Origin: JARBUG01 sp035628915
Lineage (GTDB): Bacteria; Bacillota; Sulfobacillia; Symbiobacteriales; Symbiobacteriaceae
Assembly: GCA_035628915.1 (NCBI GenBank)
Contig: DASPIW010000053.1
Coordinates: forward strand, 124,001 to 188,000
Direction of reading: 5' to 3'
Length of the DNA: 64,000 nucleotides
Positions 1 to 8,584 of the stretch are shown piece after piece (the stretch's first letter is position 1; every line of letters starts with the position of its first letter). The position numbers and the translations under genes are program-made. The notes beneath the pieces are model-generated. The model saw only the letters and a program-made list of their open reading frames with translations, had not been told where the DNA came from and searched no databases.

Positions 1-309
1 GGGGACGAGGCCCTGCTCGGTCAGCCAGATGTAGGTGCCGTCCACCCCTTCGAGATAGAAGGCGTAGCGCACGCGGCGGGTCGGGGCAGCAATGGTCGCG
101 CCCCAATAGTCGTGGAGGCCGTCGGTGCCGAGGCGCTGGAGCGGCGCCCGGCTGTCGGCGTCGGGCGGCCAGGCGTAGCGGTCGCCGTATACGCAGACGG
201 CCGCGGCAAGGTCGCCCGCTGCCGCCTTGAGCACAATCCGCAGGTGTTTCTCATCGGCCGGATACGCAAAGGGAGCACGGCAGGCATGAACGAGGGCTGC
301 GTACTGCAT
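1..309 (-). CDS. Neopullulanase/cyclomaltodextrinase-type alpha-glycosidase, N-terminal part only
   Basis: The window holds only the first 103 codons; the gene runs off the left edge, so no catalytic residues can be checked. The N-terminus reads MQYAALVHACRAPFAYP and continues with KHLRIVLKAAAGDLAAAV, then a segment ending DGLHDYWGATI and RRVRYAFYLEG. This is the layout of the CBM34 beta-sandwich that precedes the GH13 barrel in neopullulanases and cyclomaltodextrinases, which hydrolyse maltodextrins or cyclodextrins in the cytoplasm. There is no signal peptide, which fits an intracellular enzyme. An AGGAG ribosome site lies 8 nt before the ATG. The family call rests on the CBM34-like pattern alone. 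Confidence 0.75.
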   Translation of the reverse strand, partial: MQYAALVHACRAPFAYPADEKHLRIVLKAAAGDLAAAVCVYGDRYAWPPDADSRAPLQRLGTDGLHDYWGATIAAPTRRVRYAFYLEGVDGTYIWLTEQGLVP

Positions 310-369
310 ATGTTCGCTCTCCTGTCCTTAGGGTCGCCTCAGACAGTTTTCCCATCTTGATGGTACGCG

Positions 370-404
370 AAAACGACCTCCGAGTCATGGTGACTCGAAG
401 GTCG
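370..404 (-). terminator. Intrinsic terminator after the LysM gene
   Basis: Two 14-nt arms (374-387 and 391-404) pair with one mismatch around a 3-nt loop. On the minus strand the hairpin is followed by TTTT. It lies 16 nt beyond the stop of the LysM gene and also separates it from the glycosidase gene. Confidence 0.75.
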
Positions 405-419
405 CCCGCAACGAAGCGA

Positions 420-953
420 CTAATGGACCGGCATGGTGTCCGAGGTGTCGTCGGTCTGCTCGGCCTTGGGAGCGGTGGCGGGGGCGTTATTCAGCTCTTC
501 GGGCCGGGGCAGCTTCAGGACCTTGCCTACCGTAATGTGGTTCGGGTTATCCAGCTCATTGAGCCGCTCGATGTCGGCGGAGTAGATGGGGTTGTGGTAG
601 TAGCGGTTGGCGATGTCGCGCAGGGTTTCGCCTTCCTTGACCTGGTGGGTCTCGGGGACGGTCATGGTGGTGGTGTCGGTCTTGGTGTCCGTGGTCTTGT
701 TGTCCGTGGTCTTCGTATCGGTGCTCTTGTTGTCGGTGGTGGTGGTCGTCGTGTCCGTGGTGTCCGTGTCGTCGGTCGCGGCCGCGTCGTCAGAATCCTG
801 CGGCGTGGCGCTGACGGCGGTGGACGGCTCGTCGGTGTAGCTGCTTACCTCAGGCGCCTTGCTGGCCTTCTGGTTGTTGTACAGGGCGAAGCCGCCCACG
901 ACCAGGGCCAGGGCAAGGATGCCGGCGGCCAGAGCAGTGCGGTTCTTCTGCAT
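420..953 (-). CDS. Membrane-anchored LysM-domain protein
   Basis: A 177-residue protein. Residues about 7-26 form one transmembrane or uncleaved signal segment. Residues about 55-95 are a Thr/Asp/Lys low-complexity stretch built from repeats of the type TDTKTTDNK. A single LysM domain follows at about 103-152 (HQVKEGETLRDIANRYY ... HITVGKVLKLP), a fold that binds peptidoglycan or chitin-like glycans. It probably sits outside the membrane and touches the cell wall. The start is the ATG at 953, preceded by AAGGAGGG at good spacing; the reading frame stays open further upstream but has no such site. Nothing links it functionally to its neighbours. Confidence 0.85.
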   Translation of the reverse strand: MQKNRTALAAGILALALVVGGFALYNNQKASKAPEVSSYTDEPSTAVSATPQDSDDAAATDDTDTTDTTTTTTDNKSTDTKTTDNKTTDTKTDTTTMTVPETHQVKEGETLRDIANRYYHNPIYSADIERLNELDNPNHITVGKVLKLPRPEELNNAPATAPKAEQTDDTSDTMPVH

Positions 954-1074
954 CGGAACCCTCCTTCTTGTTCGCTGGAATGGTTTCCAGCTTTCGGTTG
1001 GAGTGTTGCCGAATTGTGGGGATTCTATACATGATTTGGAATCGTCGGGATCGGGATGTCGGGATGTCGGGATA

Positions 1075-1258
1075 GAGGGTGGGCGCCGGGGCCAGGGCCG
1101 GCATCGGGGGGGCGCCGGAGGAGGGAGGGCACCGTCGGTCCCGGAGTCGCAAGGCAAGGGCCTGCGTCCCCTTGCGCGACTCCGACGTCCCTCAGGTGCC
1201 CGCCCTCCCCCGCCGCCATCATGCGCTGCCCGCCCTGGCCCCGGCGCCCGCCGACCCA
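1075..1258. repeat. Long imperfect inverted repeat in a 320-bp intergenic gap
   Basis: The gap 954-1276 holds no credible gene. Left arm about 1078-1160 and right arm about 1168-1258 are imperfect reverse complements over some 85 bp. Blocks such as GGCGCCGGGGCCAGGGC recur exactly in the opposite arm, and GGAGTCG-CAAGG pairs near the tip. A short direct repeat of GGGATGTC lies just left of it (1054-1072). It lies downstream of the minus-strand MFS gene and could end its transcript, but no T-run follows. It could equally be a decayed palindromic element. Confidence 0.55.
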
Positions 1259-1276
1259 TCCCCCCTGACTGTGGTT

Positions 1277-2473
1277 TTAGCGGTTCGGCTGCGTTCGGTC
1301 GTATAGTACAAAGCACAGGGCCGGGACGGCCAGCAGAACGGTCATGATCAGCAATACCGGCCGGTAGCCGAGGTTGTCGTAGATCACACCGCCGGCCAGG
1401 GGGCCCAGCATGCGCCCCGCGGTAGAAGCACTGCTGATGACACCCTGGAGGAAGCCCCGCCGGGCGGGGGGCGCCACCTGATCGATCGCGGCCGGAATGC
1501 CCGGCCAGAGCAGCATCTCCCCTAGCGTCAGAATCACCATGCCGGTCACGAAGAGCGCATAGCTCCCGCCCGTCAACAAAAGTAGGTACGACGCCGCGAA
1601 CAGGGCGATGCCCGTCACCAGCTGCGCCGCCGTCCGGCGAATCAGCCGCAGGGCCAGCGTGACCAACGGCTGCCCGATCACGATTACCAGGCCGTTCAAT
1701 GTCCAGAGGAAACTGTACGACGCCAGGGAGAAGCCGAGGCCCATCATATAGACGGAGATCGAACTCTGCCACTGCACGTAGATCAGCCAGCACATGAGGA
1801 ATCCGACGAACAGGGCGCCTACCGGCACCCAGGGCACGGCCTCGCCGACACTCTCCGCCGCGGCGGCCACCTCGCCCGCCGCCCGCTCGCCGCCGCCATC
1901 ATAAATCGTAAAGAAAAAGAAGACAAGGACAATCAGGCACATCACGGCGGCCCCGAGAAACGCCAGCTGGAACGAACGCTCGGCCAGTAGACCGCCCACC
2001 GCCGTCCCCACCGCCACGCCCATGTTGTGGGCCACATAAATGAAGTTGAACGCCCGGCGCCCGCCGGCGGGCCACGCCCGGGCGGCCAGGGCGTTGATGG
2101 CCGGAAAGACCACCATGGCCGAGATGCCATACAGGATCATCACGGCGACGAAGAGCGGCCACGAAGTGAAGAGCCCGGGCAGGCTGATCAGCACGAGGGA
2201 GCAGAGCAACCCCGCCAGAAGCACCCGGCGGGCGCCGATGCGGTCGAACAGGTAGCCGCCCACGAGGCTCCCGACGGCAGCACCGGCGGAATGAAGCAGC
2301 AACACCCAGCCCGCTACTGTAAGGGGACGGCCCAGGTGTTCATGTATGTATAGCGTCGTAATCGGCCAGATGAACGAAAGCCCCACAATGTTGAGAAACG
2401 CCCCGCCCGCCAGGAGCCACAGCAGGACCGGATACTCAGCCAGGGTCTGGCGAAAGCGAACAGCTGCGTTCAA
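1277..2473 (-). CDS. MFS transporter, 12 transmembrane segments
   Basis: About 398 residues with two six-helix halves. The loop after helix 2 reads GGYLFDRIGARRVLLAG, the MFS motif A form (G-x-x-x-D-x-x-G-R/K). The protein belongs with drug or sugar efflux MFS permeases of the cytoplasmic membrane; the substrate cannot be read from sequence. Two in-frame TTG codons are possible starts, at 2479 and 2473. The GGAGGT site lies only 2 nt from the first but 8 nt from the second, so 2473 is preferred. The downstream neighbour on the same strand is the LysM gene, separated by a 320-bp gap, so the two are probably not co-transcribed. Confidence 0.85.
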   Translation of the reverse strand: MNAAVRFRQTLAEYPVLLWLLAGGAFLNIVGLSFIWPITTLYIHEHLGRPLTVAGWVLLLHSAGAAVGSLVGGYLFDRIGARRVLLAGLLCSLVLISLPGLFTSWPLFVAVMILYGISAMVVFPAINALAARAWPAGGRRAFNFIYVAHNMGVAVGTAVGGLLAERSFQLAFLGAAVMCLIVLVFFFFTIYDGGGERAAGEVAAAAESVGEAVPWVPVGALFVGFLMCWLIYVQWQSSISVYMMGLGFSLASYSFLWTLNGLVIVIGQPLVTLALRLIRRTAAQLVTGIALFAASYLLLLTGGSYALFVTGMVILTLGEMLLWPGIPAAIDQVAPPARRGFLQGVISSASTAGRMLGPLAGGVIYDNLGYRPVLLIMTVLLAVPALCFVLYDRTQPNR

Positions 2474-2547
2474 GAACAACGACCTCCACCCCGGAGACCT
2501 GACATAACTCTTTCATTCTACCGCAAGGGGCGCCCCGGGGTAAGGGC

Positions 2548-3873
2548 TTAGTGCTTGCGCGTTACACGCAGCTTCGTAATTCGGTAACCTTCGACCTGGG
2601 CCACTTCCAGCCGGTGGGCACCCGCCGGGATCGCCTGGCCAACTTCCGGGCGGGAGCCCAGGGTGGAGAGCACGTACCCGCCAATGGTATCGACACCCTC
2701 TGTCTCCTCATCGGCAATGCGGACGCCCAACTGCTCCTCCGCCTCTTCCAGGAGCATGGCGCCATCCACCACGAACGCATCCGGCCCGATGGAGGTCACC
2801 GCGGGCTGTTCATCATCGAACTCATCCTGAATCTCCCCGACGATCTCCTCCAGCAAGTCTTCCAGAGTGGCCAGACCAGCCGTCCCGCCGTACTCATCGA
2901 CCAGAATGGCCATCTGGCTGCGCTGCCGCTGAAACTCCTGAAGCAGCCGTGAAATGGAGACCGTCTCATGGACGACCAGGATGGGCCGCATGATCTGCCG
3001 CAGGTCGCGCACCTTCTGCCCCCGCCCGAACAGGTCCTTCAGGTGCACCATGCCCAGCACATGATCTTTATCCGCTTCACACACCGGATACCGGGTGAAG
3101 CCGGCTTCCAGTGCGATGGTCTTCGACTCCTCAAACGGATCTTCCACGAAGAGGCACTGCATTTCGTTGCGGGGCACCATCACCTCGCGGGCGACCCGCT
3201 CGGAGAAGTCAAAGACGTTGTCGAGCAGCACTCGCTCGGTCTCGTCAAGCATGCCGCCCCGGGCGCTGGCGCTGACGAGCATGCGCAGCTCATCGCCCGA
3301 ATGGGCCATCTCCTGATCGGAGACGGGTTTGACGCCAATCCACCGCATGGTGGCGGTGGCCACCTTGTTCAGCACCCAGATGGGTCCCCGAAAGAGGCGA
3401 TAGAACCGCCGCAAGATGGGCGAGCAGATGAGCGCCAGCTTCTCCGCTTCGGAGATGGCCATCGCCTTGGGCACGAGTTCGCCCAGCACGATATGCACCA
3501 TGGTGATCAGGATAAACGCGATGGCAAAGCCCACGGTGTGGACCAGCAGCGGAGAGCCGATCCCGAGGGCCGCTAGGGGAATGACGACCAGGTCGGCCAC
3601 CGCCGGTTCGCCGACCCAGCCAAGGCCCAGCGACGTCAGGGTGATCCCGAGCTGCGTCGCCGACAGGTGCTCGCTCAGATGCGTGATGACGTGGTGGGCA
3701 GCCGCTGCCCGCTTGTTCCCTTCTTCCTTGAGTTGCTGGATGCGGGTCGCCCGCACTTTGATGATGGCGAACTCCGCCGCTACGAAAAAGCCGTTCAGGA
3801 AGACGAGGAGAAATGCCAGGCCCAACTCCAACACCGACTTGAAGCCGCTGGGCGCCTGCAGGGCACTCACCAC
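2548..3873 (-). CDS. CNNM/CorC-HlyC family CBS-domain membrane protein
   Basis: A 441-residue protein with the full three-part layout. A DUF21/CNNM membrane domain with about four helices covers residues 15-200 (FLNGFFVAAEFAIIKVR at the start). A CBS pair covers about 215-340 (VMVPRNEM, then EYGGTAGLATLEDLLEEIVGEI, a hallmark of the family). A CorC_HlyC domain occupies the C-terminus (about 350-435). Members are linked to Mg2+ or Co2+ efflux or homeostasis; the old hemolysin name is misleading. The start is a GTG pair at 3873/3870 behind an AAAGG site that is close, so the exact start is uncertain by one codon or more. It probably shares a transcript with the methyltransferase gene 26 nt upstream. 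Confidence 0.88.
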   Translation of the reverse strand: MVSALQAPSGFKSVLELGLAFLLVFLNGFFVAAEFAIIKVRATRIQQLKEEGNKRAAAAHHVITHLSEHLSATQLGITLTSLGLGWVGEPAVADLVVIPLAALGIGSPLLVHTVGFAIAFILITMVHIVLGELVPKAMAISEAEKLALICSPILRRFYRLFRGPIWVLNKVATATMRWIGVKPVSDQEMAHSGDELRMLVSASARGGMLDETERVLLDNVFDFSERVAREVMVPRNEMQCLFVEDPFEESKTIALEAGFTRYPVCEADKDHVLGMVHLKDLFGRGQKVRDLRQIMRPILVVHETVSISRLLQEFQRQRSQMAILVDEYGGTAGLATLEDLLEEIVGEIQDEFDDEQPAVTSIGPDAFVVDGAMLLEEAEEQLGVRIADEETEGVDTIGGYVLSTLGSRPEVGQAIPAGAHRLEVAQVEGYRITKLRVTRKH

Positions 3874-3899
3874 CTTTCGGGGATATTGTGCCCAGCGCC

Positions 3900-4679
3900 T
3901 CAGGCTTTTCTCACAACCGTTACGTACCGCGCCTGCCGGTACGCAAACAGCCGGGACTCATGCTGCCCCTGCCACGCCGGGGTCAGGCCCGCTACCGCCA
4001 GGAGCCGCTGCTGCTCGTCCCGCTCGGCCTCGCCGAGGTTGGCGATGACGAGGGTGCCGCCGGGGGCAACCAGGCCGAACAGATGGGCCAGCAGTTCGGC
4101 GGGCTGCAAGTAGCGCTTCGGCAGCCCCCACCGGCGGACGTCGGCGCTGAAGAGGAACGGAAAGAGCAGGCAGGCGAACTGCACAGGTTGGCTGAACTGC
4201 CGAATGTCGCCGGGCAGGTACGCCACACCCGGGAGGCCGCCCATGTATACTTCAGCCCAGTCCATCCGGGACCGGAGGCCAGCGTAAGGCCGGTAGGCGT
4301 CCACTTCGACGCCATGTAGTAGCACCGGCCGTTCCCCTCCGAAGCGGTGCAGCAGGCCGTAGAGCGCCTGCACGTAGAACCAGTCGCCGCATCCGGCATC
4401 CAGAACGGTTACGATCGGCGGCAGGCGGACATCTGCTTCGACCAACGCCCGTTCGATCATTTGCAGGTAGAAAAGCGAAGCGGCAAAATCGATCCGCCCC
4501 GACTCACGTTCCCAGCGCTGCAGGCCGTAGGTCTGTACAAGCCGACGCACTTCTTCCTGCAGGTCGGGCTCGAAGAGTCCTTCCTTGTCCTCCGCCGGCA
4601 ACCGGGCGCCGGGGCGCCGGAGCCGCAGGGCCATTCTGAGGCGAAAATCCAATTCATTGCGCAGCCAGCCCAGCAACAC
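3900..4679 (-). CDS. Class I SAM-dependent methyltransferase-like protein
   Basis: A 259-residue soluble protein. The stretch TVLDAGCGDW at residues 91-100 is a Rossmann methyltransferase motif I, preceded by a beta strand. An acidic strand end (HGVEVDAYRP) suits binding of the S-adenosylmethionine ribose, and a late strand LVAPGGTLVIANLGEAE resembles motif IV to post-IV. The first 80 residues are helical and charged with no recognised domain. The substrate is unknown. The GTG start at 4679 has AAGGTGGGG upstream. It precedes the CNNM gene on the same strand by 26 nt, suggesting an operon of unclear logic. Confidence 0.65.
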   Translation of the reverse strand: MLLGWLRNELDFRLRMALRLRRPGARLPAEDKEGLFEPDLQEEVRRLVQTYGLQRWERESGRIDFAASLFYLQMIERALVEADVRLPPIVTVLDAGCGDWFYVQALYGLLHRFGGERPVLLHGVEVDAYRPYAGLRSRMDWAEVYMGGLPGVAYLPGDIRQFSQPVQFACLLFPFLFSADVRRWGLPKRYLQPAELLAHLFGLVAPGGTLVIANLGEAERDEQQRLLAVAGLTPAWQGQHESRLFAYRQARYVTVVRKA

Positions 4680-4876
4680 GACCCCACCTTATCTCCCGAC
4701 TGTGAGAACGATATCCAATAGGCTTACGAAGTAGGTAGTTCTGGACTGGAAATAGCCCGAATGCTGGATGGGGCACACACGTGTACTGTGTTACCATTAC
4801 CTTGACACACTACTGACAGCAGCCGCTCCGCGGTCCGGATGGCCGGCGAATCGGGGGGCTCATGGAGGAAGAATCG

Positions 4877-5062
4877 ATGCGGCGTGGGCTGAAAATCGGC
4901 CAGACCCGGCCCGTAATGCAGAGCAGCACGATGAGCCGTAAACTGGACTGGGTCCTCGATCAGTGGCGCTCGTCGTCCCCCGAGGCGCGGCTCCAATTGG
5001 TCCTGGCCAAAATTCGTGAGGAAGAAAAACTGCCTCATGAACCGAACAAGCGTGAGATGTAA
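4877..5062 (+). CDS. Small charged hypothetical protein
   Basis: A 61-codon frame with ATG at 4877 and a GGAGGAA site six bases before it. An earlier in-frame ATG at 4862 overlaps that site and is less likely. The second half (LDWVLDQWRSSSPEARLQL through EEEKLPHEP) would form an amphipathic helix rich in Glu, Arg and Lys. No family is recognised. It is divergent from the methyltransferase gene, and a perfect 10-bp hairpin follows at 5197-5221. Those two context signs are the main support for it being real. Confidence 0.45.
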   Translation: MRRGLKIGQTRPVMQSSTMSRKLDWVLDQWRSSSPEARLQLVLAKIREEEKLPHEPNKREM

Positions 5063-5196
5063 GCTGCAAAAAAGCGGCAGGCCAGAGGTCCCGGAGTTTC
5101 CCGCCGGTCAGGTGGTGGAACCCGGGGCCTTTGGTCTATTCCATCATCATGGGCGGGAGGCGCTTCGTCAAGGACCCGGGCGCCCCCCCGCCGGAT

Positions 5197-5231
5197 GGGC
5201 CAGCGGTACTGCCGCTGGCCCTGATGATTTG
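5197..5231 (+). terminator. Candidate terminator after the small ORF
   Basis: A perfect 10-bp stem (5197-5206 with 5212-5221, loop TACTG) is followed by TGATGATTTGG. The T-tract is weak. It lies about 40 nt before the start of the sigma-54 activator gene, so it might also act as an attenuator for that gene. Confidence 0.45.
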
Positions 5232-5274
5232 GTAAAGTGAAAAGGAACAGCGCATTTACTGTGGAGGCATGCCG

Positions 5275-7170
5275 ATGTCCTATCCATCCATTGCATTCGT
5301 TCTGCCCTTTGAGGGGCTGGCCCGGACCGCAGTGGCCGTTGCATCGGAGCTCAACATGAACGTGGCCGCCGAAGTCGGCGACCTGCAAAAGGGTGTCGAC
5401 CGCGCCCGGGCCGCCGTCCTGGCCGGAGCCGAGGTGATCATCAGCCGCGGCGGCACGGCTTCGGCCATCGCTGCCGCGCTGCCCGTGCCGGTGGTGGAGA
5501 TTCGCGTCACGTCGTCGGATTTGGTCCGTTGCTTTAGCAAGCTGGGGCCATTTGTAGGTAAGATCGGTCTATCAGGCTTCCGGAACATCATTTATGGATG
5601 TGAAGAGCTTGGCAGTCTGCTCGGCTACGAGCTGGTTCAGCTGCCGATTCCCGATGAGTCTGAAGCCCGGGAGGTGGTCGCGCGGGCGAAACGGGAGGGC
5701 GTCAGGCACATCATCGGGGATCATATCAGCTACCTCTGTGCCCAGGAAGCGGGTCTGACGGCCGAGTTGATCAGTTCCGGGCGGGAAGGCATTGCCCAGG
5801 CGCTCTTCGAGGCGCAGCACGTGCTGAAGGTCCGGCGAGAGGAGCGGGAGAGAGGTCAGCAGATTCGCACCATCCTCGACAGCGTGAACGACGGGATTCT
5901 CGCCGTGGACAGCGCAGAGCATGTAATCCTTTTCAACCCACAGGCCGAGCGGATTTTCGGCATGGAAGCCCGGCGGGTTCTTGGCCGGGCGCTCTCGGAA
6001 GTGTTGCCCGGCGCCCGCCTTGATGCCGTCCTGCGGGAAGGCCGGACGGAAGTCGGCGAGATTCAGCAGGTCGGCAGCACACGCCTGGCCGTCAAACGAA
6101 CGCCGGTCCGGGTTGACCGGCAGATTGTGGGGGCTGTGCTTACCTTCAGTGAAGTGACCGAACTGCAGCGCCACGAACAGGCAGTCCGCCAGAAGCTGCA
6201 CCGCAAAGGTCTGGTCGCCCGTTCCAAGCTCGACCAGATCGCCGGCTCAAGCGCCGCCATTCGCAGCCTCGTCTCTGCCGCAAAGCGGTACGCGAAGACT
6301 AACGCCACCGTTCTGATCCTTGGCGAGTCAGGCACCGGCAAGGAGATGCTGGCCCAGGGCATTCACCTGGAGAGCCGGCGGCAGCAGGGCCCGTTCGTCG
6401 CCGTAAATTGTGCCGCCCTGCCGGAGACGCTGCTGGAGAGCGAGCTGTTCGGGTACGAAGAAGGGGCGTTCACCGGCGCCCGCAAGGGCGGCAAGCAGGG
6501 GCTGTTCGAGCTTGCCCACGGCGGGACGATCTTTCTCGATGAAATCGGCGACATGCCGCTTTCGGTGCAGTCCCGGCTCCTGCGCGTGCTGCAGGAGAAG
6601 GAAGTGATGCGTATCGGCAGCGATGGCGTCATTCCGGTCGATGTGCGCATCGTGGCCGCGACCAACCGGGACCTGGAGAGCGAAGTGGCGGTCGGGCGCT
6701 TCCGGGCTGATTTGTTCTACCGCCTTAATCTGCTGCGGCTGGAGGTGCCGCCCCTGCGCCGGCATGCGGAAGACGTGCCGGCCCTGGTGCAGGCTTTTTC
6801 GGCCAAGCTGGAACTACGGCACGGTCGCCGCCTGGCGGTGGCGCCGGATGCGATGGCGCTGCTGGAGCGTCACCAGTGGCCGGGGAACGTGCGAGAGCTG
6901 GAGAACTTGCTGGAGCGGCTCTGGCTCCTGACCGATGCCGATGCGGTAACGGCCGAAGATGTGCGGTCGTTCGTGCCCGTGGGTCCGGCGCCCCAGCCGG
7001 TGCCGGACCCGTCCGCTGCCTGGCCGGACGACCTGACACTGGCGGAACTGGAGTCCCGGGCGATCCGGCGGGCCCTGGCGGCCGAGGGCGGCAATATCCT
7101 GAAGGCCGCGCAACGTCTCGGCCTGCACCGCACCACCCTGCACCGCAAGCTGCAGAAGTCCGATGCCTAG
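5275..7170 (+). CDS. PrpR/RocR-like sigma-54-dependent transcriptional activator
   Basis: A 631-residue bacterial enhancer-binding protein. An N-terminal PrpR_N-type ligand domain covers about residues 5-185, followed by a PAS domain at about 195-305. The AAA+ domain (about 325-545) has Walker A GESGTGKE near residue 350, the sigma-54 contact loop GAFTGA near 397 and Walker B GGTIFLDEIGD. A Fis-type helix-turn-helix ends the protein (NILKAAQRLGLHRTTLHRKL). The start at 5275 has GGAGG at 7 nt; the ATG two codons earlier is too close to that site. Two sigma-54 promoters lie downstream, before the kinase and permease genes, so this protein is the obvious activator of the acid-sugar genes. The PrpR_N domain probably senses a pathway acid or phosphorylated intermediate. 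Confidence 0.93.
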   Translation: MSYPSIAFVLPFEGLARTAVAVASELNMNVAAEVGDLQKGVDRARAAVLAGAEVIISRGGTASAIAAALPVPVVEIRVTSSDLVRCFSKLGPFVGKIGLSGFRNIIYGCEELGSLLGYELVQLPIPDESEAREVVARAKREGVRHIIGDHISYLCAQEAGLTAELISSGREGIAQALFEAQHVLKVRREERERGQQIRTILDSVNDGILAVDSAEHVILFNPQAERIFGMEARRVLGRALSEVLPGARLDAVLREGRTEVGEIQQVGSTRLAVKRTPVRVDRQIVGAVLTFSEVTELQRHEQAVRQKLHRKGLVARSKLDQIAGSSAAIRSLVSAAKRYAKTNATVLILGESGTGKEMLAQGIHLESRRQQGPFVAVNCAALPETLLESELFGYEEGAFTGARKGGKQGLFELAHGGTIFLDEIGDMPLSVQSRLLRVLQEKEVMRIGSDGVIPVDVRIVAATNRDLESEVAVGRFRADLFYRLNLLRLEVPPLRRHAEDVPALVQAFSAKLELRHGRRLAVAPDAMALLERHQWPGNVRELENLLERLWLLTDADAVTAEDVRSFVPVGPAPQPVPDPSAAWPDDLTLAELESRAIRRALAAEGGNILKAAQRLGLHRTTLHRKLQKSDA

Positions 7171-7203
7171 TCGCCCCCTTTCGCTGCGTGCTGCCGATCC
7201 CGG

Positions 7204-7220
7204 TTGGCACGCGTCTTGCG
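7204..7220 (+). promoter_or_regulatory. Sigma-54 (-24/-12) promoter of the kinase-pdxA2 pair
   Basis: TTGGCACG-CGTC-TTGCG matches the RpoN consensus, with GG at 7206-7207 and GC at 7218-7219 separated by exactly 10 bp. It lies 34 nt after the activator stop and about 60 nt before the kinase ATG. A nearly identical copy sits before the permease gene. Confidence 0.88.
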
Positions 7221-7280
7221 TGCACTTGCGTGAGAATGAAGGCCGGTGAACGGTTTTCGAGAAAGGGTGAGCATCGACTT

Positions 7281-8582
7281 ATGGCACGGATTGCGATCAT
7301 CGCAGATGATCTGACCGGGGCTTCCGATACAGGCGTGCAGTTTGCCCATAAGGGTCTGCGCACCAGGGTGCTTTTCGACCCATGGGCCCCGCCCGGGGCT
7401 GTGGCGGGCATAGAGGCAGCCGCCATAGACACGGACAGCCGGGCAGTCAGCCCTGCGGAAGCAAACGAGCGGGTCAGGGCGGCGGCCAGCAGCGCACGGG
7501 AGTGGGGCTGCGAGCACGTCTTCAAGAAGGTAGACTCGACCCTGCGCGGCAACCTGGGCCAGGAGATTGAGGGCATCATGGCAGAGCTGAACTTCGACCT
7601 TGCCGTCGTTGCTCCGGCCTTTCCCAAGCTCGGGCGCACGACGGTCGATGGACGTCATCTCCTGCACGGTCGGCCGCTGGAGGAAACGGAGATTGCACGG
7701 GATCCAAAGACGCCCGTGCGGGAGTCCCGCATTGAAGAGCTGATCCGAAAGCAGACTACACGCCCGACGGGCCGGATCGACCTGCGCGTACTCCGGGCGG
7801 GACGGGACGCCGTGCTGCAGGCCCTTGAGTCGCAGCGGGAGTGCGGTGCCCAGGTGATCGTTTTCGACGCCGTGGAAGACGCAGACCTGGTGCAGATCGC
7901 CGAGGCGGTCGCTTTCAGCCCGTACCGGGTGCTCTGGGTCGGATCCGCCGGTCTGGCGGACTGCCTGCCCCGTGCGCTGGGCCTGAAGGGCCAACTGGAA
8001 CCGGAATCCCCGTGCGACACCGGCGGGCTCCCGGTCGTGGTGGTGGCCGGCTCGATTTCACCGACCACCAGGGCGCAGGTCGCCTCCCTGCGGCAGGAGC
8101 CAGGGCTGGTTGTGGTAGAGCTTGAGCCGCTGGCCATTGTGCGCTCGCCGGCTGAAGCCCGGGCCGAATTAGACCGGTGCACCGCCGAACTGGCCCGGGC
8201 CCTGGCCGACGGATTGGATGTGGCCCTGGTCAGCGCCACGGCCGAACACGAGGTAGCCGGCGCCCGGGAACTGGGCGCCCGGCTCGGCGCAGATGGCAGG
8301 GCGGTCGCAAACCAGATCGCCGAAGCTTTGGGTGCCGTGGCCGCGGGCGCCATCGCACACCACCACGTGGGCGGCCTGATCCTGACGGGCGGCGACACGG
8401 CCAAGGCGGTCTGCCGGCAGTTGGGCGTGTCCGGCCTGGAAGTGCTCCGGGAGCTGGAAACAGGGGTTCCGCTCAGCCGGCTGGCCGGGGGGCGCAACCT
8501 CCTTACTGTGACCAAGGCCGGCGCATTCGGCTCGGAAGCGACGCTGGTCCGGGCCCTGCGCAGTTTGAAGGGAGAGCGGTAG
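7281..8582 (+). CDS. dtnK: Four-carbon acid sugar kinase (DUF1537 family, DtnK-like)
   Basis: A 433-residue cytoplasmic kinase. The N-terminus IIADDLTGASDTGVQF holds the DDLTGA-x-D signature of the substrate domain. The C-terminal nucleotide domain carries LILTGGDTAKAV. Family members phosphorylate C4 sugar acids such as D-threonate or erythronate at O4. Next to a PdxA2 gene, the expected route is D-threonate or D-erythronate to its 4-phosphate, then to dihydroxyacetone phosphate and CO2. The stereochemistry of the substrate cannot be read here, so the symbol is tentative. The start at 7281 follows an AAAGGGTGA site. It lies behind a sigma-54 promoter and is followed by pdxA2 after 2 nt. Confidence 0.88.
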   Translation: MARIAIIADDLTGASDTGVQFAHKGLRTRVLFDPWAPPGAVAGIEAAAIDTDSRAVSPAEANERVRAAASSAREWGCEHVFKKVDSTLRGNLGQEIEGIMAELNFDLAVVAPAFPKLGRTTVDGRHLLHGRPLEETEIARDPKTPVRESRIEELIRKQTTRPTGRIDLRVLRAGRDAVLQALESQRECGAQVIVFDAVEDADLVQIAEAVAFSPYRVLWVGSAGLADCLPRALGLKGQLEPESPCDTGGLPVVVVAGSISPTTRAQVASLRQEPGLVVVELEPLAIVRSPAEARAELDRCTAELARALADGLDVALVSATAEHEVAGARELGARLGADGRAVANQIAEALGAVAAGAIAHHHVGGLILTGGDTAKAVCRQLGVSGLEVLRELETGVPLSRLAGGRNLLTVTKAGAFGSEATLVRALRSLKGER

Positions 8583-8584
8583 CT

